Source: Ryuthela nishihirai
Taxonomy: Eukaryota > Arthropoda > Arachnida > Araneae > Heptathelidae
Assembly (NCBI GenBank): GCA_038380435.1
Contig: JAWZYU010000004.1
Location: 20,496,001-20,560,000 of the forward strand
Direction of reading: 5' to 3'
Length of the DNA stretch: 64,000 bases
Shown here piece after piece: positions 54,184 to 64,000 of the stretch (positions within the stretch are counted from its first letter, which is position 1; every line of letters begins with the position of its first letter). Below the pieces are notes generated by a model. That model was not told the origin of the DNA. It saw only the letters and a program-made list of their open reading frames with translations, and made no database searches. The position numbers and the translations under genes are program-made.

Positions 54184-54818
54184 CAGGGGCGTAGCTATGG
54201 AGGGGGGGGGGGGTCCCCAAAGGAAATCGGAATTGGCAAAATTCGAAGCGACCGTAAAATGAAAGTGAGTTGTGAAAATTAGGATTCTTTTTTTTTGGTA
54301 AAATTAAGGGGAGTGAACAAAATTCGAAACCACTTGCTAAATAGAGGTAAGTTCTGAAAACTGGGATTGTTTTTGTGAAATTAAGAACAGTTGAGAAAAT
54401 TGAGCCAACTTGGCAAAATCTAGGGGTTGGGAAAACCGAGACAACTTGGCAAAATCTTGGGGAGTTGGCAAAATCTAGGGGTTGGGAAAACCAAGACAAC
54501 TTGGCAAAATCTTGGGGAGTTGGCAAAATTCGAAGTCAGTGGTAAAATACAATATAATTCTGAAAATTGGGATTGTTTTTGTGAAATTATGGCGAGTTGG
54601 CAAAATCGAGGCAATTTGGCAAAATCTAGGAAAGTTCGTTAAAATCCAGGCAACTTGGCAAATTCTTGGGACTTCCCCCGGCCCTAGAACTAAATCCTGG
54701 GTACGTTCCTTGCAGAGACATAATTGAATTTATATAAATGACTTATTTTTTTATTTTCTCAGTTGGAAAATTTCCGTTCTTCCCTTCCTCCAACCGTAGT
54801 CCCTTAGCTACGCCCCTG
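54184..54818. mobile_element. hAT-like non-autonomous element with internal minisatellite
   Basis: Exact 14-bp inverted ends CAGGGGCGTAGCTA and TAGCTACGCCCCTG. Ends of this form are common in hAT elements. Flanking octamers CTGAAAGC and CTCAATCC match at 5 of 8 positions, so a decayed duplication is possible. Inside, 54230-54680 is made of diverged repeats of TTGGCAAAATCTAGGGG with a clear 55-bp duplication (54427/54482). Confidence 0.65.
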
Positions 54819-56304
54819 CTCAATCCTTAAATGAAGTTATCTAATTTTGGCACAATTCAAAGAATGATTTTCTTAATTATGTGTTTTTCAAATTATCGTG
54901 CCATTCCTAGACTGCAGAGATGACGCAGGCTTGTTACCAGATCGTCGTTCGCGGTTTACTTGCAATTAATAAACTGCCATGCAAGCGGAAACGTTCCCCG
55001 ATGTCATAACCACCAAAGGTTTATCAAAAAGCTGAATGGCATAATTCGAAACAAGTGTAATGAAATAAATTACTTTTATCTGGTTTGAATGTAGAAATTA
55101 AGCTTTGCAGCGCTCCACGGCAAAAAACTCCATGACGCCTTGGGATTTTGCTTGCAATGCAAAATCCCAGGAATAATAAACCAATCGAATGGAAAATTGC
55201 ACTATTTTTAAAAACAATCTTGCAAATTTGTTTATGGAAAGTATACTTCAAAGAATATTATTTCACCAGTAAACTGTCGAACAAAGGTTACAGGTTGCAA
55301 TCCATTAAAACTTCAAAATGTATTCACCTTAATTTCACTTTTTTATTTCATTCAATAATTCAGTCATTAAAATAACACAATTACTTAAGCGAACAACCCC
55401 AAGCATTAAGAAACAAAAAGCATGGAAGATGTGTTGTATTTTGCCGACTTTCAGTCTTTATTTGCATTCTCGGTTTTAACTAATTCTTTATTTCGTTTTT
55501 TACTCCATTCCCTATCTTTGAACGCTTAGAACCTAAAACGTAAACACACCTTACATATAATTTTTTTACAAAAGTCAGTTTTACCCCTCCCCTTCGATCT
55601 TTGTCTTTAAAAATACTCTCTATAACAGTAAGAAATCGGATCCTGCCATATTAAAGAGAGAGGGACATGTTTTGAAGCTTGCGGTGTTTTTCTTCTTTCT
55701 GCACAAATGTTTTAAAAAGTGTGCTGTGACCTCTTGCTGACACAAATGCTTCGTTAAGAAGTCGCTCTTTCTGTCACTTGCTCCTGAATAAAGTCAATTT
55801 TTGTTAAAGACGAATGTGAAAGCATTTCAGTGTTTACCATTACAGAAAGTCAAGATTCTAAAGTTTACTATGACTTTGAAATTTCGACCCTTTCTGAATA
55901 AGATAAACCAACGCAAGTACCAAGCTTGGGTGCGGTAAGTAGCCATTTTTGTGTACAAAATATTTGATCGATTTTTACCTAGTTTACTTTGCTTGTCTGA
56001 TTCAATTTCTAATGTAGAGGAGGTATAAGTGACCTCTCTCGTGATGTACTGAATTGTACTGATGAAAAGTGAACTGATAGATTTGTAATAGCAGTCTTAA
56101 ATGCCTCTTGCGATCTGAGTAATGTCCTAGTAAAATGTTGATATGCATGTATAACAGACAATGTGCTGCCATCTGATGAGCTAACATAGTACTGAATATT
56201 TTACCTGCTGTTAAAATTGGTATTTAAATTTCTAGATGCTGTTAAAGCTTGTTAAATGTTAAGAAGTATTAACGTGTTTTGATAAATACCTAGGATAAAT
56301 TATA
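54819..56304. other. Unique sequence, possibly including the LINE-J 5' UTR
   Basis: AT-rich with no reading frame of note. The LINE-J 5' boundary cannot be placed; the leader just upstream of 56305 is a candidate. Confidence 0.35.
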
Positions 56305-57229
56305 ATGAGTAGCGATAGATTGTGCAGTATGAATTGTGAAAAATGTCATGAACGGATACAAGCTGAAAATGAATCTATCCAATGTACTGAAATTTGTAAG
56401 CGAAATCTCCATTTCTATTCTGTTGGTTGTACTGAAAATTGTTTTCGGAAGCTCGGTAAGGAGAAAAAAGCAAAATGGCTTTGTTCCAAGTGTCAGAAAG
56501 GTGAAACTGAACAACTCTGCGAGCCACAGATGAATGTGGAAGCTACAGGAAATAAAGGGAACATTGAGTTGGATTCAACTGGTGAAGTAATAACAAAAAA
56601 AGATTTGGACACATGGTATGAAAACATGAAAACTGAAATAACGGTGAGCATAAAGAAAGAACTGAGTGAGGTTGTGAAATCATTACAATTTAACTCAGAA
56701 AATGTATCAGACCTTACGAAAGAACTAAAAGCTTTGAAAACAGAAATTTTGCAGTTAAAAGAACAAAATGTTCATTTAATTAAAGAAACAACAGATTTGA
56801 AATCTACAGTAAAAGACATGCAACACAGGATAAATAAATTAGAAAACTATTCTCGTCGAATGAACATAGAAATCAGCGGTGTCCCGGAATCTTCGGAAGA
56901 AATTTTAAATGAAATTGTAAATATTTCAAAAAATTTAAAAGTGGATAACACGGATATTGTCCCTGCGCATAGAGTATCAACTTCGAAAGGTAAAACTAGA
57001 CCAGTGATAGTTGAGTTTCAAATAGAACAAAACGCGATGAAGGGATGAAAGTTTTAAACTGAAGAGAACAGTTGCTGCTAATGAAGTAGATAAAAGATTT
57101 GGAACCACCAAAATTTACGTAAATGAGCATATTTGCAGATATTACAAGAAATTGTTCTTTGAAGCCAAACAGATTAAAATAAAAAAATTTTACAGATTTT
57201 TATGGCTCAAAGATGGTAAGATTTTTTGA
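56305..57229 (+). pseudogene. LINE-J ORF1 (PHD-like finger, coiled coil), frameshifted
   Basis: Open 247 codons to 57048. Residues 11-63 show a PHD-like zinc pattern (C11, C14, C27, C31, H36, C60, C63), with Ser39 where the HxxC cysteine is expected. Residues about 105-185 are a charged heptad-rich coiled coil, then KLENYSRRMNIEISGVP and AHRVSTSKGKTRPVIVEF, typical of the nucleic-acid-binding ORF1 of arthropod CR1/Jockey-group LINEs. After a frame change near 57048 the family C-terminus continues (KIYVNEHICRYYKKLF...LKDGKIF). Role in the family: RNA chaperone in the retrotransposition particle. Confidence 0.75.
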
Positions 57230-57291
57230 GGAAGACCGAAAATTCGACAATAATTTGAATAACAAGTGAGAAAGACCTTGATCATTTGTAA

Positions 57292-58902
57292 TGGAGGATT
57301 TTGAAATTGAAGAATCATTATATAAAAAGGTTGTGGATTTACAAGGATTATTAGGTTTTTACTCAGATAACTTTACAGACAATAATGATGGATTAAGTAA
57401 TAATTAGAATTTATTTCATGTTAATATAAGGAGTATGCGTAAAAATTTTGATGAAGTTCTTATGTTACTATATAATATAAATTATGTTATTGATGTCCTT
57501 GTTTTGAGTGAAATATGGATTAATGATTATGAAGTGGTTAAATTTAAGATTTTTGGATATAACTGTTTCATTAATGGGAGAGATTATAATAAATCAGGAG
57601 GTATCATAATTTACTTTTAAAATAATTTATCAATGGAAGAAAATAAACTTAGCCGAAACTTTAATACTGCTGAGATTTTAGAGGTGTATGATAAATTAAA
57701 TGATTTATGCTTCATTTCCATTTATAGATCTCATAAATACACTGTAAAAGCTTTTTTAGGTGAACTGGAATGTTATTTAGACAAGGTAAAATATAAAAAT
57801 GTATATATAATTGGTGATATGAATCTGGATCTGAATAGTAACAATAATGAAGTTTGCAGATATTTAAGTATAATGGCCACAATGGGTTTATATCATATAT
57901 AAACGAATTGACTAGGGTTACATCAACAACAGCTAGTTGCATTGATTATCTATTTGTTAGAAATGTTAATTCCATGTTCAAAAATAAATGCGCTATATAC
58001 ATGACTGAAATAACAGACCATTACCCACTTTTAATGATTATAAAATCACACAAAATAAACAAAACAAATACAAATAATAAAAACTTGCATGTCATCACTA
58101 GGATAAATTATCTGAAACTGGAAAATAAAATAAGGGACTATAAATTGGATAACGATATCTTTGAATGCAAAAACGTTAACTTGGTTTATCAAGAATTTAT
58201 TAATATGGTTTATACAGCGATGCAGGATTGTACTTATAAAATTGATGGTGTGAGAGATAAAAATAGAGTTAAAGGTATTAATGAAAAATGGATTACATAT
58301 GAAATTTTACATAGTATAAATAAAAAAGAAAAGTTATATAAAAAAGCAAAGAAGTGTCCTTTAGTTATTGCTTATATGAATGAATATAAAGATTATAATA
58401 AAAACCTTAAAATAGTTATAAAAAATGCAAAGAATTTATATTATAGGAATTTATTTACTAACTGTAACAATGATCGACAGCGACAGTGGAAATTAGTAAA
58501 TGACATAACAGGCACATCAACAGTACATAATATTTTTCCAAATCATAAAGAAACTAATTTTGTAGTGAATGAAATTAATGAATTTTTTGCAAATGCTAAT
58601 AGTAACTGAAGATTTTCTGTATCTCGGCAATCGGAATCAATTTTTAGCTTATCTGATCAACAACCAGTCTTGAGTTCTATGTATTTTATGAATACAGAGG
58701 CAGGAGAAGTCTTGAATTCAATTTCAAATTTAGATACAAATAAAGTTGTAGGATACGATACCTTAAATGCAAAAATACTAAAAATAATAGCTTGGACATA
58801 AATTAGATTTATTAGTTTATATTATTAATTTATCAATGGAAACAGGAACCTTTGCAGATGATTTGAAATTTTCTGTAATTAAACCAATCTATAAGGGGGG
58901 AA
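57292..58902 (+). pseudogene. LINE-J ORF2, endonuclease and RT start
   Basis: Apurinic-endonuclease motifs appear in order: HVNIRSMRKNFDEV (57423 on), LSEIWI, SIYRS, GDMNLDL, CIDYLFVRN and TDHYPL. The RT start follows (SNLDTNKVVGYDTLNAKILK, then IKPIYKGG at the insertion point). In-frame stops at 57408-57410 (TAG) and 57618-57620 (TAA) and a frame change near 57890 make it inactive. The element is Jockey/CR1-like by these motifs; the exact clade needs a tree. Confidence 0.78.
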
Positions 58903-59033
58903 GGTTTGTAAATGGTAGCTAGGCGTAAACTGGAAGGAGAGCTGTGCACCAATCCCTAGTGATGATGCACAGAACCGGCCAGGTCTAGCACCTAATGTCC
59001 GACCCCGCCTTCTCGTGGTGCAGGCCGTTAGTA

Positions 59034-59247
59034 TAGTCGCTCAAAAAAGTATCCGAACACTATGGTTGATTACAGAATTCAGAAAAAATATCTGGCAACG
59101 ATTTTTTAAGCATTAGTGATCTGGCAACCTTCGTGTCACGTGATAGAAGGTTGCCAGATCACTAATTTCCAAAAAAAATCGTTGCCAGATATTTTTTTTT
59201 GAATTCTGTAACCAACCATAGTGTTCGGATACTTTTTTGAGCGACTG
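59034..59247. mobile_element. MITE-1 inside the RTE 5' UTR
   Basis: TA on each side (59032-59033, 59248-59249), left end TAGTCGCTC (first base C to T), right end GAGCGACTG. The centre is slightly eroded (CACGTGATAGAAGG). Confidence 0.88.
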
Positions 59248-59249
59248 TA

Positions 59250-59280
59250 CCTTTCAAAAGAGATATTCTCTTTTGGAAGG
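59250..59280. repeat. Hairpin in the RTE 5' UTR
   Basis: CCTTTCAAAAGAGA and TCTCTTTTGGAAGG pair around TAT with one mismatch. It lies directly after the MITE-1 right flank. Confidence 0.6.
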
Positions 59281-59766
59281 GAACGGAAGGGGAGGGCTGC
59301 CAGTTCAGTATGGCCTACTGATCTGGTCATCTATGGCCACTTTTTTCTTTTTTTTTAACCTTCTGAGGAGTGGTCAACTTCACAGGGTCCTGGTGCTGAC
59401 CATTTATACCTATTAGACTGGACTTGTTTATGGATTTGAGCTTGATCCTGGACTTGCTGCACTGGTGGGCCTCTGTTGAGGGAGAGTCTGCCGCTGTGTT
59501 TTCTGTTTGCTTCTGGGTTGCCAGCTCTAAGTGAACAGAGGCATGGGATACCTTATATCAGCTGGTGGATAATCCTAATCAGAGGCCATCGCAGGTACCT
59601 GAACCTTACTTAGCTAGTTGGGCATCGTCAAGCCTAAACTGGAGTAATGTGTCTCAGGCAGGCCAGGTGGCTCTTGAAAAAGTCCACTTGAAAAGGTGGT
59701 GCCTGAAGTTCCTACCAGCATCGGTGACCTTCAACCTTTAGCAGAGGAGGAACAGGTCTTTGCCCC

Positions 59767-62739
59767 ATGCCTGTGATCAGGGGGCTGTTTGATATCGTTG
59801 GCCCTACCAATCTCAATAAACCTAATTTCTTTAAAAATCCTACTAATCATTTTCTCTCTGCAGGAACGTGGAACGTGAGGACATTACGTAGAGATTATTC
59901 TCTTGATGTCCTCATGCAGGAATTCCAGCGCTATAACCTAGATATTCTAGGCTTGCAAGAGACCAGATGGACAGGTAAAGGTGAGATACTTGAAAATAAG
60001 TTTAAATTTCTCTTTACAGGGAGGGAGGATGGAAAGCATCACCAAGGCATGGGTCTGCTGCTCAGCAGACATGCTAGTGATGCTCTTCTAGGATATGAGT
60101 GCATTAATGAAAGATTTCTTACAGCAAAATTTCAGACTAGCATTAAAGACTTGAATGTTATCTGCTGTTATGCCCCCACTGAGGATGCCGATGAGGATGA
60201 GAAGGATAGGTTTTACGGACAACTTCAGGATATTTTGAATTCTGTCAAGAGAGGAGATATTATCCTTGTTCTAGGTGACTTCAATGCCAAAATTGGTACT
60301 GACTCTGACCTTTGGGGAGGAGTAATATGCCCTTTTGGTATTGGTAGCTGCAATGGCAATGGGCAACGTCTCCTACAGGTAAGTAAACTCAATGGTTTCA
60401 GAATAACTAACACATATTACAAACACCGCGACATACATAAATACACATGGGTTTCACCTGATGGGCTGCATAGGAATATGATTGATTATATATTAATTAA
60501 CAGCAAATGGGCTAGTTCTATTAGAAATACCAGGGCATATAGGGGAGCTGAAATTGGATCTGACCATTACCTTGTTAAAAGTGTCTTGCAACTTAAACTT
60601 AAAAAGTGTTGTGCTAGGGTTAAAAAATTTACCTTTAATACCGAAGCTCTGAAAGACCCAGTTATAGCTAAAGCTTACCATGATAGGTTACTTAGTCATT
60701 ATGACAGTCATGGTTTGCTAAATACTGAAGTTGAGGAAGAATGGGGACATTTTAAACAGGCTTTTTTGGAAACTAACAGTACTCTTTTAGGAAAAAAGGA
60801 GCAGAGGAGACAGAATTATTTAAGTGATAAGGCACTTGAGCTTATTTCAGAAAGAAGGAACTGCAGGAATGTCCTTAATCAGTACCCTACTAGTCCTAAT
60901 AGAAAGGATTACAGAGAGCTTAATAAACGTGTAAAGGATCAGTTAGCTACTGATAAGAATCTTTGGCTTGATGGTTTGGCTGAAAAAGCCGAGGAAGCAG
61001 TTAGACAGCACAACAGCAGAGAGCTGTACCAGATAGTTAATGTTTTGTGTGGTAGAAAACGGACAGGTATACAAGGATTGAAGGATAAAAAAGGTAAGAT
61101 TATAGAAGGTGAGGATTCTGTCATGGCTAGGTGGGCTAAGCATTTCAGTGATGTTCTAAACAATGTGGTTAGTTCTACTCCCATTGTTTGCAATGATGAT
61201 AAATGTATTGAGGGCTTTAATGTTGGCCCTATAACACAATCTGAAGTTATTTTGGGTGTTTCTAAACTTAAACTTCATAAATCCCCAGGGGTAGATGAAA
61301 TTACTACAGAAATGCTCAGAGCTGGGAATGTTTCGGTTACCACTTGGATGACTGAAATTTTGAATAACTTTTATGATAAAGGCATGGTTCCTAAAGATTT
61401 TACCAGAGTTATTATTATCCCTATTTTCAAAAAAAGGTGATCGCTGTTCTCGTGGTAACTATAGGGGTATCAGCCTACTCTCTGTTCCAGGGAAAGTTTT
61501 TTTCCATGATTGTGCTTAATAGAATTAAGAATCTGGTTGACAGTCAATTGCGTGATGAGCAATGTGGATTCAGAAGTGGTAGGGGATGTGTAAATCAGAT
61601 ATTTTTACTTAGGCAGATTCTTGAGAAATGTTTAGAGTTTCAGAAACCTTTGGTTGTTAGCTTTGTTGATTTCAAAAAGGCTTTCGACTCTGTTGATCGT
61701 CATAATTTGTGGTTGATTGTGAAATCATATGGTATACCAGACAAGTTAGTTAACACAATGAAAGCTCTCTATAATAACACTGAGTCATGTGTGAGAGTTG
61801 GTAAGTCTTGTAGCAATTGGTTTAGCATTACTTCTGGTGTTCGACAAGGGTGCATCTTGTCTCCTTTTCTCTTTAGTTTGGTTATTGATTATGTTATGCG
61901 AAATTCACTTCAAGGGAAAGATTTTAACCTTAATTGGGCTGGAGATACGAAAATTTCTGATTTAGATTATGCTGATGACTTAGCCCCTTTTGGCAAATGA
62001 TGTTGATGAGATGAACTCTTTCATTCGAGCTGTTGATGAGACTGGTAGTAGAGTAGGTTTGGTTATAAACAGAGAGAAAACTAAAGTGATGAAAATTGGT
62101 CAGGCAGGTTGTGATTCAGTTAATCTGAATGGTTGCAGTCTTGAGCAGGTGTCACAGTTTAATTACCTTGGGAGCTATGTAACTGATACTGGTGATGTGC
62201 GGCATGAGATTAACAGACGAATAGGTATTGCTGCCGGGACTTTTAAGAATCTATGGAGATTGTGGAGAAATAGGCGTATACACCTAAAGACTAAAATTAG
62301 ACTGTATAATAGTTTGGTTCTTTCTAGGGTTAGTTATGGTAGTGAAACTTGGACGCTGTGTAAACAAGATAACAGGAAACTAGATGCTTTTGATTCTAGA
62401 TGCTTACGCAGTATCTTGGGTATTAGGTGGTTTAACTTTGTAACTAATGATGAGGTTAGGTAAAGGAATCTGCAACCTCCTTTAACCAGCATATTGTGCA
62501 GAGAGAGACTCCGCTGGTTTGGCCATGTTGCCCGTATGGATAATTATAGATTGGCGAATAAGGTTATGAACAGTGTGCCTAGAGGCCTCAGAAGGAGGGG
62601 GAGACCTAGGATGCGGTGGGCAGACAATGTCAAACAGGACCTTGTTAGAATTGGTGTGCAGTGGCCGGATGCAGTAGATGTAGCTCAGGACAGATATGCT
62701 TGGATAATTAAACTGCACGGTCTGGTTGGACCTCCGTAG
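59767..62739 (+). pseudogene. RTE endonuclease-reverse transcriptase, four disabling changes
   Basis: The first 557 codons are open and hold all endonuclease motifs: TWNVRTL (34-40), QETRW with Glu65, YAPTED (135-140), GDFNAKIG (170-177), DYILI (240-244), SDHYLV (265-270). RT starts at SPGVDEIT (~506). RT continues as FRSGRGC, FVDFKKAFDSVDR, SGVRQGCILSPFLF and YADD (61968-61979), then the C-terminal LRWFGHVARMDNYR and GRPRMRW to the stop at 62739. The frame is broken by an extra base in A7 (61429-61435), T7 (61497-61503) and C4 (61984-61987), and by an in-frame TAA at 62461-62463. Confidence 0.85.
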
Positions 62740-62751
62740 CCCATGGCTGCT

Positions 62752-62791
62752 TGATGATGATGATGATGATGATGATGACGACGACGACGAC

Positions 62792-62882
<91 letters not shown>
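62752..62882 (+). repeat. (GAT)n tail of the RTE
   Basis: Uninterrupted TGA/GAT triplets with a (GAC)n segment near 62776-62792. It sits exactly between the RTE 3' end and the target duplication, so it is the element's own 3' tail. The acidic open frame across it is an artefact. Confidence 0.9.
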
Positions 62883-62884
<2 letters not shown>

Positions 62885-62894
62885 AAGGGGGGAA

Positions 62895-64000
62895 ACAGAG
62901 ATGATTATAATAATTATCGACCTATAACAATTTTCTTTAAAGTCATTGAAAAAATAGTTGAAAAAGAATGGTTAATTATTTGGATAACATTGAGTTTTTT
63001 GCAAAAAATCAGTTTGGTTTCCGTGAAAATTGCAGTACGTCTCATGCACTAAAAATTTTAATGAATTGATTTATAAGGTCATTAATAATAATAAAAAGAT
63101 TATTGGGGATTTTTTAGACATCAGAAAAGCATTTGACTCTATTAATCATAAAATACTTTTACATAAGCTGAAATGTTATAGTTTTCGTGGTATAGTGTAT
63201 GATTGGTTTAAAAGTTTCATTGAGAATAGAAAGCAAATTGTGATTATTAATAATTTTAAAAGTAAAACATTATTGACTGTAAGTGGAGTCCCACAGGGTT
63301 CTGTGTTGGGTCCTTTACTTTTTCTTATGTATATCAATGAATTCTGTAAATTAAAAATTGCAGGGCAAATTATTTCTTTTGCGGATGATACATCCATAGT
63401 TTTTGATGCAGAAGATAATGAAGCATTACTTGGAAATATTAATAGTAGTTTAATAATTATTAAAAAATGGCTTACTAAAAATGAATTAAAATTAAATGTA
63501 AAAAAACTAAGTACATATATTTTACATTAACTTCATTACATACATTTGGAAATAGCATCAAACTTCACGAATTGAACTGTTTAAGTACAGACTGCTGTAA
63601 CTGTGATAGTATCGAAATGACTGATAGCTACAATTATCTAGGATTAATAATAGAATCTAATTTAAAATGGAAAAAAACATATTGACTCACTTTCTTCAAA
63701 ACTAAACAGAATATTATATAAAATTTACTATTTAAAACGTTATGCTAATTATAATTTCCTACGGAATATTTATTTCGCATGGTTCAGTCTATCTTAATTT
63801 ATGGGATTTGTTGTTGGGGAGGAGAATATAAATCAAAGTTATTGCCTTTAATTTATGTACCAAATAAAATAGTTCGTAATCTTAATTAGAATTATTTTGC
63901 TGGTAACACAATATTATACAACAAACATAATATATTGCCACTAAAGAAATTATATATATACATTTCAACTATCTTTTCGTATAAAAATCAAGATTTAATT
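62895..64000 (+). pseudogene. LINE-J ORF2, RT continuation
   Basis: Continues directly from the motif interrupted at 58902: NRDDYNNYRPIT, then RKAFDSINHKILLHKL (63124 on), SGVPQGSVLGPLLF, and the catalytic FADDT (63380-63394). After a stop at 63530 the frame resumes with SYNYLGLIIESNLKWK and a C-terminal region reaching the window edge, with several stops. The RTE insertion, stops and frameshifts make it inactive. Very AT-rich codon use compared with the RTE. Confidence 0.8.

Larger units (their letters stand above)
58903..62882 (+). mobile_element. RTE-clade LINE, near full length, nested in LINE-J
   Basis: Bounded by the exact 12-bp duplication ATAAGGGGGGAA (58891-58902 and 62883-62894). 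Layout: 5' UTR of about 860 bp (carrying a MITE-1), one long endonuclease-RT ORF, a very short 3' region, and a trinucleotide tail (62752-62882). Endonuclease plus RT without a separate large ORF1 and with a microsatellite tail is characteristic of the RTE clade. Related 3' ends lie at 27686-28280 (minus) and 34030-34565. Confidence 0.88.

Noticed and set aside
54029..54526. 165-codon repetitive minus-strand frame
   Set aside because: It reads through the TTGGCAAAATC minisatellite inside a hAT-like element; the repeats explain the apparent protein pattern.
59767..61440. Host endonuclease gene (craniofacial development protein 2-like annotation)
   Set aside because: Such names are often given to the endonuclease part of RTE elements; here the RT follows in shifted frames and the unit is bounded by a target duplication.
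62726..63052. Acidic open frame with a run of about 50 Asp
   Set aside because: It is the (GAT)n tail of the RTE read in frame, joining two different elements.

Overview
This is eukaryotic, repeat-rich DNA from an invertebrate animal, most likely an arthropod. The bulk is AT-rich and no intact host gene is visible. Non-LTR retrotransposons, tRNA-derived SINEs, Tc1/mariner and hAT relics and tandem satellites are mixed together in a way common in large arachnid or crustacean genomes. The species cannot be settled from the sequence. Family names used below (SINE-A, SINE-L, SINE-C, MITE-1, Rep-D, Rep-E, Rep-G, TIR-F, LINE-J, RTE-1) are working labels for this window only.

The dominant repeat is SINE-A, about 385 bp. 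It has a tRNA-like head with A and B boxes, a conserved middle, and a 3' end finishing in AACCC-type repeats. About 25 full, 5'-truncated or decayed copies occur from 0.3 to 49.5 kb on both strands, many with 10-16 bp target-site duplications. SINE-L has a Leu/Ser-like head and about seven copies. SINE-C is a minor third family. MITE-1 (about 210 bp, almost a complete palindrome, inserted at TA) has eight loci.

Layout. 0-18 kb: SINE-A, SINE-L, MITE-1 and Rep-G copies, a mariner-like relic with a TATA box and a small HTH ORF (9.3-10.0 kb), a LINE 3' fragment and a foldback element. 18.3-21.9 kb: two adjacent copies of Rep-D. The first carries a MITE-1 composite and a hAT relic, the second a SINE-A, so each copy shows the other's empty sites. 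24.4-24.9 kb: a cluster of perfect hairpins. 28.8-30.6 kb: a SINE-A whose last ~98 bp has become a 16-unit array with an A-B-C higher-order pattern, all inside one 15-bp target duplication. 34 kb: an RTE 3' end holding a SINE-L. 37-44 kb: several minisatellites. 45.4-46.5 kb: MITE-1 amplified in tandem. 47 kb: a SINE inside a SINE. 49.95-53.34 kb: 49 copies of a 69-bp satellite. 53.4-54.8 kb: two non-autonomous DNA transposons. 56.3-64.0 kb: a decayed Jockey/CR1-like LINE split by a nearly intact RTE-clade LINE (58,903-62,882), which itself carries a MITE-1.

The only functional themes are transposition and repeat expansion. The RTE encodes an apurinic endonuclease and reverse transcriptase, and elements of this kind are the usual source of the machinery that moves SINEs. 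The most distinctive observation is that the same SINE 3' domain, or a close relative of it, has been amplified in tandem at three places, and a MITE at another, suggesting routes from dispersed transposon to satellite.
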